This document shows, piece by piece, positions 1 through 12,574 of a stretch of DNA of 64,000 nt. Origin of the DNA: Choanephora cucurbitarum (Eukaryota; Mucoromycota; Mucoromycetes; Mucorales; Choanephoraceae). The stretch spans positions 62,001 through 126,000 of the forward strand of contig JAIWNI010000069.1 of NCBI GenBank assembly GCA_025331435.1. The letters are read 5' to 3'. The notes beneath the pieces were generated by a model. The model searched no databases, was not told the origin of the DNA, and saw nothing but the letters and a program-made list of their open reading frames with translations. Position 1 is the first letter of the stretch. Each line of letters begins with the position of its first letter. A program made the translations under genes and the position numbers.

Positions 1-534
1 GAAGCCTCCGAAGTTTCCGAAGTCTCTGTTGCCTCTGCCTCCGAAGTCTCCATGGCTTCCGCTTCCCAAGTCTCTATGGCCTCTGCCTCCGAAATTGTTG
101 CTCCTTCCTTTTTCGATGAAGTTGAAATTGTCTACTTGAACAAGCGCCAAGAAGCCTCTGAAGTCTCTGCTGCCTCTGCCTCTGAAGTTTCCATGGCCTC
201 TGCCTCCCAAGTCTCCATGGCCTCTGCTGCCGATGTTGAATACCTTTACTTCAACAAACGTCAAGAAGCCTCTGAGGTCTCTGAAGTCTCTGTTGCCTCT
301 GCCTCTCAAGTTTCCATGTCCTCTATCGCTGAAGCCGAAGCCATCTACTTGAACAAGCGTCAAGAAGCCTCTGAAGTCGCTGAAGTTTCTGTTGCCTCCG
401 CCTCCCAAGTCTCCATGGCTTCTGCTTCTCAAGTCTCTATGGCCTCTGCCTCTGAAATGGCTCTTGAAGGTGGTGTTTGGATCGCTGATTCTCAAGCTGA
501 AGCAAAATTCCAAGGTTACAATTGGAGACAATAG
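1..534 (+). CDS. Repetitive protein with Lys-Arg processing sites (3' part; 5' end outside window)
   Basis: The frame is open from base 1 to the TAG at 532-534 (177 codons), so the start lies upstream. The protein is built from short repeats rich in Ala, Ser, Val, Glu and Met (variants of EVSVASASQVSMASA). Three Lys-Arg pairs lie at 142-147, 256-261 and 355-360, each followed by QEASEV. The residues before each pair are acidic then aromatic: EVEIVYLN, DVEYLYFN and EAEAIYLN. Between pairs there are 36 and 31 residues; the last segment has 57 and ends in YNWRQ. This architecture matches fungal Kex2-processed repeat proteins (KEPs), which yield several related peptides from one secreted precursor. 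The signal peptide cannot be seen because the 5' end is missing. A repetitive cell-surface protein with chance dibasic sites is the main alternative. It is tail-to-tail with the next gene, about 116 bp apart. Confidence 0.7.
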   Translation, partial: EASEVSEVSVASASEVSMASASQVSMASASEIVAPSFFDEVEIVYLNKRQEASEVSAASASEVSMASASQVSMASAADVEYLYFNKRQEASEVSEVSVASASQVSMSSIAEAEAIYLNKRQEASEVAEVSVASASQVSMASASQVSMASASEMALEGGVWIADSQAEAKFQGYNWRQ

Positions 535-650
535 ATTGATTTGTAGTATACCACACACACACATACACACAGTTTTTTTTTCTTGATAACCAATGCAACC
601 TTTTTAATTCATTCAATAAAAACAAAAATAAAAGTTGCTTTTCCCTTTTC

Positions 651-1376
651 TTAGATTGGATGGAAACATTGAATGACGGATTCCATAGGGAAGAATTTAC
701 GGTCAGGTACTTTATAGGCAAATAAGATATGGAAAGAACGATCAATGACCACCACTGATCTCTGTGTCTCCATGGTGTTCAGATCAATGGACTTGAATGC
801 TCTTGATACCGTTCTTTGAATATCATCAGATACTAAGATGGATAGTGATTAAAGGTGGTTTACAATGTTATGTAGTTCATTTTTACCTGAGATGAATGAA
901 GGTTGGAATTCAAGTGCATCATGAACAGAACCAGGTGTGATATAGGCAAATTGAACTTTCGGTTGATCTGTAGTGATGGCAATAGGAAGGGCACCTGATT
1001 TTATAAATTGATCATAATAGTTTCTTTTTTTTTGGAGAGAAATATAAGGGTATCGTCTCAAATACACATATCTTACTTACTGAATGTGTGTATAATCTTC
1101 TTTGCCTTTGGTGGAACTAGAACAAGGAAGGTTAGACAGGTGATGTAGAGTGCAGAGATCATGTTCTTCTTACAAAGCAAGTCCACAAAAGAACAAGATG
1201 ACATAAGGATGGTATCTGAGTGCGTGCGATAACTGAAACCTGTAGCTCTTTCCTTTAAAGGCACCTATACAGTTGAAATCGAAAACAACTGACTTTTTTG
1301 AATTTAGCTGCTTTCGCTTTTCATTTTCATCTTCACTCAGCCAATTTCGTTTCTTTTGGTTGGATTGAAATGTCAT
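651..1376 (-). CDS. Redoxin (AhpC/TSA)-like protein, no cysteine at the usual peroxidatic position
   Basis: Four exons fit: 1376-1174, 1116-1081, 1023-887 and 832-651, giving 558 nt and 185 aa with consistent phase. The order of segments follows an AhpC/TSA thioredoxin fold: a beta strand HPYVILFF, a segment YYDQFIKSGALPIAITTD, then VSDDIQRTVSRAF, RSVVVIDRSFHILFAY and a short tail. In 2-Cys peroxiredoxins the loop after the first strand carries the peroxidatic Cys (as in FVCPTE). Here the corresponding stretch reads FFCGLAFSTKGKED, with a Cys only inside the strand. Peroxidase activity is therefore doubtful. The start at 1376 (MTFQSNQ) is a choice; an in-frame upstream ATG exists. The family call rests on pattern recognition only. 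Confidence 0.55.
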
Positions 1377-1517
1377 GGAATGGTTTGAATGAAAAGAAAA
1401 AAAACAAAAGAAAAAAAAAGGCTCTCTCACTATCATCACATTAAAATATCATGATACATCAGTGATCTCATCAATCACAGGCTTCCCTACTCGAATTTAT
1501 TTTCCTAAAGCCAACTA

Positions 1518-2426
<909 letters not shown>

Positions 2427-3575
2427 AATGTGAAACGCAGAATAGAAAAAAAAGAAGAAAAGGGAAGCTAAAGGAACCCCCCCCCCCCTCCTCGACTCAA
2501 AAAAATAAAAAATAGTAAGGCTTATTTGTGTTACCCTAAACCTCCTCTTCTTCTTGTTTGGTATCTTGATTTCATAAAACAGTAAAGACTATGCTTATTG
2601 GATTATTACCTAGTTTCAAAATGAATCTGATAAAGTGAAAGAGTAGCCCTACCATGGCTTCATTTTCATTTCCTGTATCTGTCAACCCTAGAAGGCCCTG
2701 TATCATTTGCATAGCTGTATAACCTAGCTTCCCACATGCACTGTGTTCTTACTGAGACACGTATTTGACAGTCTATTAAAATGAGATCTTTTTGTTTTAT
2801 TAGTCATGTTGGATAGAAAGATAAGCTATTTACATTTTATTTTCTCTTTCTCTCTCTCTCTCTCTGTGTGTGTTGTTGTTGTTGTTGCTCTGATCAAATG
2901 CGGCCATTGAATTCTGTATTTTGGCTTGGGCTGATAAATACCTTAAAAGAAGAAGACAGCCTATTGATCTTTCATTTTCATGACATACAAAAAGCCAGTC
3001 TTAAGTTTCTCCCCCTCTCTTTCTTTCTTTTAAAGTAACACAGACTTAAGAGAAAAGTGATGATTATTTAAAACCAATCCAATGTAGCTTTGTTATCGGA
3101 TGACAAGTTATTTTCATGATCCAATAGACTTAAGACAAAGGTAGTGTTTGCATAATAACTGCCAGTTCTGTATTACCTTTTTTTTTAAAGATTGAAACCA
3201 CTGTTTCAACTCAACCTAATGACTGAAACACTAAGGAGCCCTCTTTTTAAAAGATAAAAAAAAAAGTCCAGGAACCACTTCAAGCCTTATACAGCATTCA
3301 TCTATGAGTTCTGCATGCGAAAGCAATGAGCATGTTGTGTTTTATCCTACAGGGCTCAGCTAGTTTATATCTTTTTTTTTTGTTGAAATGACAGAGATCG
3401 AGCAAAGTTTAAAGCCCAACTTGACACAAGAATCATCTATTTTTTTTTGTTGCAATCGAGATTCAGGAGAGAACAGCACTTTATCAGTCATGACCCGATA
3501 TCCCGTAGAGAATTTGGCGGTCATCTTAAAGTGATACAATATAACTTTATTCAAAAAAAAAAAGAGATATCGACC
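2427..3575. other. Intergenic, no gene seen; simple repeats
   Basis: No convincing reading frame on either strand. The stretch contains C- and T-rich runs. A compound microsatellite (TC repeat, then GT, then GTT) lies at about 2843-2887. Likely contains the Rab11 promoter and the GATA-factor 3' region. Confidence 0.5.
2843..2887. repeat. Compound TC/GT/GTT microsatellite
   Basis: Continuous TC dinucleotides change into GT and then GTT trinucleotides within about 45 bp. Confidence 0.8.
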
Positions 3576-4834
3576 TTATTCTGACTCTTTCAATTCTGTT
3601 ATCCGAAGGCTTGTTGGTTCAGTAGGTAAATGAGGTGATGATGTTCTCTGTTGTATCGAATATGGCATAGACTGTGCTCTATTGGAATCAGAAGCAGATT
3701 CCAACATATAATTATGTGTCTGAACAGTAAGAGATCCTTTTCTTAGTAATTTCGAGTAATCTAGATAGAAAGAAAAGATAAGCTTTTCATATAGTGAGAT
3801 TGAATAAATGATCCTTACGCAAACCACATGCATTACAAAGTGTACGAGCACCGTCTGGTCCTCTTCTCCATTCAGGTGTTTCTGAAGTATTGCAGGAATG
3901 ACATCGTTGCCCCACCATACTACGCTTCTAATAGACAACAAGATATCAGTATGCATGTTAACAATCGATTGTATACATTACACTTCTTCTACGGTATTTA
4001 GGACGAGTTGATTCCTGAAGGTTCCTTGCCTGTCTAATCATCTTGTATTCTTCACTGGTGGCTTCCTATAAAGAACAGTGAATATACAGAAAATAAGATA
4101 GAGTTGGAGGAATTACATGTGTGATGTTGGTATCCTCTTCATAAAAAGTAGGTTTATGCATATCCTCATCCAACACACTATGGCGTTGTTGTCTTGCCTG
4201 TAAATCTTTCAGGGATTTTAGTAGGACTTCTGTTGTACCAAACACTTCATCCATAATCTGATTTCGCTCAGATTCCCGTAATGGATCTACACGGTATTTT
4301 CCTACTTTTTGATAAATCATTGTACACTGATCAATGATCTATATTTATAGATCAATAAGATGTTTCTATTTTCTATATATAGGTTATTTACAAGTTTCAA
4401 CATATCACCCTCTTCATTTGCTGGTGGTTGTGCTACAATATGAGGTGCCAATGGTCTACGATTAATAAGCGGAGGTAAAGCAGAGGGTTGCTTTGGTTTC
4501 TGAAAGGAAGGTGGATTTGTATACACCTGATTTTCTTCTGGTCGTAAAGGTAAATGAGCATAGGATTTTAAATATTGGTGTTGCAGTTGATATTGCTGTT
4601 GATAATGCTGCTTTTGATTCTGTGTAGGGGAAGCATTGTGGTATACTTGATTATGTACAATTGTGTTGTTGTAGAGAGGTAATTCACTGAGAGAAGGTAA
4701 AGAATCCCTTTATTGGATATTAGAAAGGGTTGTTTTTGTAACATAGCACATGTACACTACCTTTCGGATGAAGTAGAAGGTGATTTAGCAACATTGCCCT
4801 CAGATGAGTCAATACACATTTTCGAGATGTCCAT
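3576..4834 (-). CDS. GATA-type zinc-finger transcription factor (White Collar-2-like finger)
   Basis: Six exons (4834-4761, 4707-4392, 4338-4117, 4065-3982, 3927-3819, 3760-3576) give 990 nt and 329 aa. The finger CHSC-x18-CNAC at about residues 241-266, containing [10 protein letters not shown] and followed by [11 protein letters not shown], is a C-x2-C-x18-C-x2-C GATA finger like that of WC-2, not the x17 type. It begins about 240 residues into the protein, after a region rich in Gln, Pro and Asn and a charged, probably helical segment around [15 protein letters not shown]. No PAS domain could be recognised, so a role as a light-regulated WC-2 partner is unproven. It probably binds GATC/GATA sites in the nucleus. 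Confidence 0.85.
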
Positions 4835-7800
4835 TTCTTTTTTTCTTTTTTTTTTCTTTTTAAATATGTAACAAATACGTTAAGCGAGAAATAATAACAA
4901 GTGTAAAAAAAAATGGAGAAAGAGAAAATAGAATTAGATAATCATTACAAAAGGAAAAAAGAAAGAGAGAGAAAGAGAAAGAGAGAAAAAAAATATTAAA
5001 AAAAATATAAAAATGTATGCGTGTGGGATTTATAACTAGTGCGGTGTATTATAAGATCTCACTCAATCTCACTCAATCTCGCTCACTCACTCTCTTGCTC
5101 TTTAAGAAGGGGTGGGGGTACCAAAGTGGGGGTACTAAAGTGGAATTTATTGTCATTCTCCTCCCAAATGAAGGCAGTCACTCATCTGTTTATAAGCAGT
5201 AACCTTAAGCATGATTGATCTTCAGTTATCGCGATAATTGCATTTACTAAAGAAGTCATAGCTCCAAATAGAATTGTGACATTTCTATCTATTGTACAAC
5301 CAATCAGAAAACATTGCTTTTATAGACAGTCTCTATTTTATTACAGGTGTATTGTCTTGGAAAAAAAATTTTTTTCTTATACTACTTTCTCGCTTTCTTG
5401 ATTTATTTTGTTTCAACTGGATCCATCGAAATTATTTTCTTTAGGATGATGACCACTACAATCTCGATTAGGACTCAGATGGACTTTGTAAATTCAATCT
5501 CAGCAGATAATTTGGGCTTTCCAGAATTCAAAGTTGCCAATTCAGACCATTGGCAATCTATGTACCTTGTTTGTAGATCATTTGCCTTGAAATTCAAATC
5601 ATACTACTAACATAACGGGGATTTAACCTTTTTTTCTTTCTCTTATTATTATCAGTGAGGAATGAATTTTCATATATTTAGATATAGTTAAGGAGTTGAG
5701 AAACAGGAGATGAACTATCTTTTTTAAGAAAAAAAGCCACTAGAATACTTTATCAACATATCTGTACTACTTTATCCGTCATTGAAATTGTCATCATCCC
5801 ACTCTCTCTTTTTGTTTCATTTTTTCTCTTTAGTAAACAACCAATTGTGAATTACCTTATTTGGCTTGTCAAAAAGCCTATTAGGTGACAAGTTGATTGA
5901 TATAGGGGTATAAACAAAGAAATAAACAAAAGAAAACAGGGAGGTAAAAAGGAGAAACAAAAAGAGAGAGAGAGAGATAGATTTAAGAACGAAAATTCTA
6001 AAAAGAAAGAAAGTGACCTTGATTGGACGGAGATTTCTTCCTAGAACGTATTGTCCCACTCTTCATGTCATGTACGATCAGTATATATAGACTAGATATG
6101 CTTTCAGAAAATTCCATATTTTCCTAATTTGGATAAATCATTTTTTTTTATGATTTTATTCAAAACCTGTCTTTTCGCTTTTTTTTTTAAATGTGAATGC
6201 ATTTCTTGTAAAAATCGTACGACATTTTTCTTGGACTAAAACAATAAAATAAAAGAAACGAAATGTTGTTTGAAATAAAGTACAAGAACCAACATTTTCT
6301 TTTCTTCTTTAAAATACTTTCCCCCTCATTTGTTATCTATCCAATCATGTACCTTTGTTTCCTTTATAACCCTGAAAGCTTAAAATATATAAGTAAAGAG
6401 GAGTCTTGTCATTCTCTCCTCTTTCTTTAAGGAAGGATAGACCCCCTTTTTACATGATAGACCTATTTTGTTGAAAGAAAACTTGTCAAACCCAAAGAGA
6501 GTCATGGTTTTGACAGATTTAGAAAAATAAGGAAATTGAGTACCGAAAGATCGGTGACAACGGTTATTGGGCTACAATGATAATGACAATGAAGTTTTTC
6601 CTCTTTTTTTTACAATGAATAAGGATCAGAATCATTTCTTCTTTTTTATAATAAAACATAGCATAAGCTGTTGTTTCAAGTCAATCTGAATGTTACAATT
6701 AGATAGATACTTAAAAAAAAAAGAAGAAGAATGATAAAAATAAAGTCATAGTGCTTTGTTTTCTAAAAGTTTCCACCCCTTTTATTGTTTTGATGTTTAA
6801 GGATTTAAATACATCTTATTGTCTTTTGGACTACCTTTTTTTTTATTTTCAATGACATGTCACTAATTTCATCTTTGCGGATGGTGCCAGCCAGATAGGC
6901 TAGTTGGTGTGATCTGTTTCTAATCCATCAAAAGCTATCCCATTGATACAAATGCAGAAAAGTGAACACTATTAGCATTTCCCATCTCGCGTTTTCGGAA
7001 ACCGAAATAGAGCTATCGAAAGACTAAATCAGCGCATCCGATTATGCGAAATGAGGGACACTAATAACGTTCGCTTTTTTAAAAATTTTAACAGTGTTTA
7101 TCTTTATAGGCCTGATTGGATCAATGGACAACTTTATTACTGTTCTTTTGTGCCTATGTTGACTGTGTTGCTGATAGAATAATATTTTCATCAGATTTTC
7201 TCTTTCTGTTTCAAAAAAAGAGTAAACGATAGAATCAATTTTGTTTTTTTGACAGTTTATCTTTTTTTGTAAAAATGCATATTGTCCTCTCACCCAATAC
7301 CAATGGATGATGTTGATATGGAAAAGCAAGATAAAATGACAGACATAGAGCCAAACTTTTCTTATTTCCTATAGATAACCACTAGTGTTCCTATAGTGTC
7401 TTCTGCTCTTTTGATCTTCTACTTGAGTTCTGTAAAGACGTTCTGAAGCAAGATGTCATCTCTATCCGTAGCAAGAGCCAACAAAGAACTATATCATCCT
7501 ATACTTACACTCACACTAGCCAAGACACTCTGATCAATACGGCCGTGTTTTTTTTCTAGTGTGATCTTATACTCATTCCGAAAAAAAGAAAAGACAGTGG
7601 CATAGGCTCATTCTGTGTGTTGCATCACTCTCATAGTCAAGAAGATTGTTGAAGAAAGAAACTTATGCCAGCATGTACATTACTCGAGAATATCCTTTTC
7701 GGGCATACATGCTGATAGATTCCCAATGATCAACCACACAACTTACATGACAGTCTAATCCAACTTACTTTCGTCCGTATATTGTTTCTTCTTTATTGCT

Positions 7801-8551
7801 TTTTGTGACACTTTCAGTCATATCTACCTTACTTCCTTTTGTTCCTTCTATTGTCTACTTGGTTTCTTTTTGCTTCATTTTTCTTTTTGGCTCACTCATA
7901 ATCAATTGCATGGCTGTTTAAATAGTCCCTTTCATTCCTTTCCTTCCAGGCATGTCCAAGCACATAATTTCTACTTTAGTATGTTTACCCAATCAGCACG
8001 TTCGCGTCTACAAGTCGAGGTTTCATTGTTCGCCTTATTACTTTCTTGGTTGACCTAGAAGGGCAAAAAGAAAAGGAAGAAAGAATCACCTCGTCTCTAA
8101 TCCTACTTTGCTGTGTTCAAGTGCGCTTCCTTCCAAGCAAGGTGACTCGACTTTTGACTTTTCTTTTGATGCTTAGATTCTTTGTAAACGTAAAGCGCGT
8201 TAACCAAGTGCTACTGAATAGTTTCTCCCTCTCTCTTGTTTTCATCAGCTTTTCATTTAATGACTAATTTCATATTGACTTATTCGACTTAGTGCGAGGT
8301 AGCTATTGTAGACTGTTGCGCGTTGATGACTTTCACGAAACTGATTATGTAAAATAGGAAAAAGAAGCATCAAAAAATTAAATTAATCATATTGATTTTG
8401 ACTTGTTATTTTAATGAGAAGCACCTCATAGGGTGCTATCCTCTACCCCTTCCCCCAAGAAAACGCATAATGCGAAGAAAGAGAGCAAACAAGAATAGAG
8501 AAGTGAAGGAACGTCTTTACTTTTTTTTTCCTTTGCTTCTCTTTTCGACTT

Positions 8552-8631
8552 TATCACTTTCTATATAAACTCCTTTTGAAAAACGCGTTAGTCACAAACG
8601 ACACTTGTCCCACCATAACATATTTGTTAAT
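8552..8631 (+). repeat. Dispersed repeat with conserved TATA-like core, copy 1
   Basis: About 80 bp beginning TATCACTTTC and containing TATATAAACTCC, ACGCGTT and ACACTTGTCC match the reverse complement of 17312-17391 with about 90% identity. The match fades after ACCATAACAT. It may be the end or promoter of an old element. No associated gene was found at either copy. Confidence 0.65.
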
Positions 8632-9877
8632 GCGTGTCATTTATCCACTTATCTTTTTTTGTTCAACAAACCATATCCGCTTGAGCAAATGAATGCAGTA
8701 ACCTCTGTGTTCAGCAAGGAGTAAAAAACTAAGCTCTTACATTCACAAGTATCGAAGGAGAGATCTCGAAAATTCTGCTGTAAATAGTCTGCTCTTGAAA
8801 ACAAATACTAAGTTGAATTTATCCTATTACTCGGGCATTCCACACAGTGTTCATATACGTCTTTATGAAAGACCAAGTCTTGTGCTGTTAAAATTAACTC
8901 ACAGAAGGAGTATGTATAAAATACATGCAAGTTTGTACTGTTTGCAAAAAAGTAGTACCATTGTTACAAACTCTGTTCCTTGACAAGCAAACTCCTTTTC
9001 AATAACCTACTCCGCTTTTTTGTTTGCTGGACCTGAATCAGGAACCCATAGGAGAAGTCAAGGCAACTATCCAGTGGCATACAATTGGCAAAGAAAGATG
9101 AAGATACTGACAACAGCGCTTGTTTGAGTCGATTGCTGTAATGATCAAAAATGTAAGCAGAAAAAGAAATAGAATACTATAACTGAACTAAGCTCAGGAT
9201 AAAATGGAATTTGAAAGTAGCAAATGTCTTGTCTGTGCTTTTTCAGAGTAATAGAGCTTTTTTTGGAAATCAATATCTATCTCTTTCCATAGTTTTACTT
9301 AATACATGAGATCGACTTTGGCATGGCAGAAATTCATAGAATCGTGCCTGGTTTGACTTACAAAAGAGTAGTTTTCAACAAATAGTTTTGTGTTTCTTTG
9401 GATTGTGTTACCTATAAACTATCATTTTTTGCTACAATTTCCTAAAGAGATCCAAGATATAATCAATTTTTTTTTTGATAAAAAGCAATCTTGTAAACTG
9501 TTGAATTACTAGTCTAAATTATTCAGACAGCTATTTATTATATAAAAGTCAGCCCAATGAGAAAATAAGTCTGTCTGTAAGTTGTATAAATATAGTACGA
9601 CTTGCACAACCACATAGCTACAAAGAGTCAAAAGACACTATCAAACTGAAACTTACAGAATTTGTGCTAATGAGCTCACTTTGAATTAGTGGTAAAAACA
9701 TCATCAAACTCTAAGTTTAACAACCAAGTTTTGTCTTTTCTTACACTTGCGCTTTATTGGGTATGATTGGGATTTCAAAACTTCTTGGGATACATGCTGA
9801 GTCGGGCAAGAAATCAAGAGGTGTATTAATACTCAAAAAGAAAGAATAATTCTTTACAGTCAGTTGCTATATGTCAA

Positions 9878-10093
9878 TTATAATCGAAAGCCTTGGAATG
9901 TAGGAAGGGCCCTTCCGTCCTCAGTGACTAGATTGGCTTGACCAGGCTACATACTATGATGCATCATTGTTGGTTCATCAATGATGTTTGACATGTATAG
10001 AGGTATGCTTCCAGTCTCGGCATCTACAACATATGCTTTGATGATTGGTGTCTCCAACTCACCAAGGCGAAATCCAACCACTGAGTTGGTCAT
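9878..10093 (-). pseudogene. Decayed coding fragment, family unrecognised
   Basis: A 72-codon frame from the ATG at 10093 to the TAA at 9878-9880 has protein-like composition (GFRLGELETPIIKAYVVDAE, then ANLVTEDGRALPTF). It is interrupted by one in-frame TAG at 9947-9949. No flanking exons were found. I do not recognise the family; chance is possible. Confidence 0.3.
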
Positions 10094-11663
10094 TGCTTGA
10101 CTTTATTAGAGAAATCTAAATGTCAGAAGCTTACATGGATAGTCCCTAAATAGTGTGTTGTAAGTATTGTGGTGGGTATTATCTCTCTTTTTTATTTGTA
10201 AGATATTGGTGCAATCTATCAGCTACATATGACGAATCAAATTGTCCTTTGATTTGTTCTCAACAGTTATGCTTATTATCCTTATCTGTCTAAAAGATTT
10301 ATCATGATGCCTGGATTTATTATTGATCCGAGCAAAGTTCACAAAGTAATACTCAAGCTCGAAATAGATAGTATTACTGTCTCAATATACATTGAACTTA
10401 TCGTAAGATCACCAACAATGAAGTGGGGTGAATTCTTTGGTATATGTTTAGTCAGAGATTTTTTATCTACTCTATATCTCTTCATAGCAACTTAAGCGAT
10501 TGCTCGCTTACAAGAGAAATAAAAGCACTTGGTTTTGTTGCCAAAAACAACGACAACTTGACTCAGTTAACTTACTCGGCTCCTCTGCCACAACACTTCA
10601 CTGTTACATGATGCTCTCATTTTTCAACTTCTGATTTGAGAGAAGTCAAGGAACAGTTGAGCATTTGTTGTTGATACTGTACGACTTTCATTCAAGAGGA
10701 GTCCAACTGTCAAGATGGGCTTTATCGGCACAAGGTATAGTCTTTTTTTTTCTTTTGGAAAGCAATGTGCAACGCTCTCTGATTCAAAGGCTCAACGATA
10801 TATCGTTTTTTACGATCATACACCAAGATGTTCATAAATACTAAGACAACATCACGCGTAGGGTTTGTGTTTGATTTTCGTAAATAACTGGTAATGATGC
10901 TTTCGATTGGATGAAATTCTTTTTTTAGAAAAAGAAAAGGCTTCAAACACGAAAATTTAACACGGGTGATTTTAGCGAGAATGATCGTTATATTGCATTC
11001 CAATGTAAGAAGTTGCATAAAAAAAGGACTGCTTTGGTCTAGACAATACCTTTTTGATACCAAGATAGTGTTGGTAGGATTTGACTGTCTCTTGAGTAGT
11101 TTGTTTTGTCACAGTAGAATATCGAAAAAAGAAGAGCCTGTGAAATCTTCTGTACAGGCATAAGACAACCTACTGAAATAAAAAGGGGTGAAAAGAATAA
11201 GAGGGTTTCAATGCATAAATTGTCAGAGATCTAAGATAGAAAGGATGATCTTAAAAACGTCTTTAATGCACTTGGTAGGCAACAGATCAACCGAGACATA
11301 ATGAATGATTCAGCTAACTTTTAGAGGTAATCAAGACATTCCATAGGCTTTTTTTTTGGCTATTCTTTTTCATTTTGAAGCGAATAGTAATCATGATACA
11401 AGAATCTACAGACTCTCAGGGAACTTACAATTGTTATATAAGCATGCATTAAACTAAACGCCCAACTTTTTGTACAAGTTGTACAGGGTTAAAGATCAGA
11501 TACGTGTGAATCATTTCATTGTATTTTAGTGCATGATTTGGCTTCTCATTATCCCTAGAGAAATACACAATAAATAGTGCTTTACTCGCCTCTCTTCTTT
11601 TCTTTCTTCTTTTTCTTTCTTCTATACATTTTTCTCTCTCTTGTTTCATATACATTCACTCAG

Positions 11664-12041
11664 ATGTTCAAACTAGTGTTTTTTGCATTGATTGCCTATA
11701 TCCTCTGTGTTTCAGCAACATCAAAAAGGGGTCTGACGAATTTGACGATTACTGCTGAAATTGATATTCGTAAAGAGGTAAAGTCCTTGCGTTGTAGCCC
11801 TACTGGAGGTGATCATCCTCAAAAGGAAGAAGCATGCCGACAATTAGGACGTGCCAATCGAGATTTGAAAGGACTACAGGAGACAGACTGTCCATTTGTT
11901 GGTCTACCTGTGACAGTGACAATCGAAGGAAAGCTTAGAAATCAACCTGTCTTCTTGAGAGAGAGTTTCTTGGGTTATTGTGATGCCATTCGCCGTTTCG
12001 GAGTTGTTGTCAAAGACGTCTTGCCATCTTTTTATGAATAA
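11664..12041 (+). CDS. Secreted Streptomyces-subtilisin-inhibitor-like (SSI, MEROPS I16-type) protein
   Basis: A single exon encodes 125 aa. Residues 1-18 form a hydrophobic signal peptide, followed by Lys-Arg at 21-22, a possible Kex2 site. Four Cys at 44, 58, 76 and 106 match the two SSI disulfides. The segment RCSPTGGDHPQKEEAC corresponds to the first disulfide loop and TDCPFVGLPVTVTIEG to the reactive loop. In SSI the reactive bond is Met-Val in CPMV; here CPFV puts Phe78 at P1, suggesting inhibition of subtilisin- or chymotrypsin-like proteases. SSI proteins are best known from actinobacteria, so a fungal member is unusual. The start at 11664 is chosen because the signal peptide begins there; the upstream in-frame ATG at 11577 would add a T/C-rich extension. 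Confidence 0.75.
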   Translation: MFKLVFFALIAYILCVSATSKRGLTNLTITAEIDIRKEVKSLRCSPTGGDHPQKEEACRQLGRANRDLKGLQETDCPFVGLPVTVTIEGKLRNQPVFLRESFLGYCDAIRRFGVVVKDVLPSFYE

Positions 12042-12574
12042 AAGACATTTGTATTTGTTGATATATTTGAACCTTCGTTTGTTCCTTAACTCCGCCTACC
12101 AAATTGGCCTACTTTTAGGCTCTCATTTTGTCCAGAAAAAAAGAAACGAATGTGTATTCAGAGCGAAAACTCAGCCTTAAGTTGTCCAGCCTTCTGTTGA
12201 ACGAGCCATGGCTATCGATCGAATGAATGAGAACTAGGTTTTTAAAGTTCAAGTCCCCAAGCAAAAAATAGACAAAGTTTCTATTATAAGCCTAAAATCG
12301 TAATAGGCAACATCAGCTTACATTTTAGCAACAGATAGATCTGACCTATTTGGACTTGGCTCTAGCTTTCGGTAGATAGATTGTCAGTGAACGACATTTT
12401 CATTCATGCCCTCGTATCCTCATGGTGGTTGTTTGTGTAGTTTTGAAGAATCAAATTAAACCGCAGCTACACTGATTTGAAAACGTCCGACCTGTGGACT
12501 TAGCATCCAAGTTCCTTTAACTAATTTAACACACTCCCCCCTTTTTATACATTTTTTTTCTGAAAGAAAATAAT
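12042..12574. other. Intergenic, nothing recognised
   Basis: Contains the SSI-like gene 3' region and LSM12 upstream sequence. No gene supported. Confidence 0.5.

Larger units (their letters stand above)
4835..11663. other. Long gene-poor region (6.8 kb)
   Basis: No multi-exon gene or long reading frame could be supported. The DNA is A+T-rich with homopolymers, a GA-rich tract near 4955-4990 and G-rich short repeats near 5107-5140. It includes a dispersed repeat (8552-8631) and a decayed coding fragment (9878-10093). Open frames of 60-110 codons here have no recognisable motifs. Confidence 0.4.

Noticed and set aside
5347..5610. 87-codon plus-strand frame in the gene-poor region
   Set aside because: T-rich hydrophobic start, no motif, and the opposite strand is equally open; no support for coding.
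10580..10730. Plus-strand phrase GTVEHLLL resembling the C-terminus of a LINE reverse transcriptase
   Set aside because: Too short, stop codons nearby, and no zinc-knuckle or reverse transcriptase motifs next to it.
12243..12262. tRNA T-arm-like GTTCAAGTCCCC
   Set aside because: No matching A box, anticodon arm or 7-bp acceptor stem could be folded from the upstream 80 bp.
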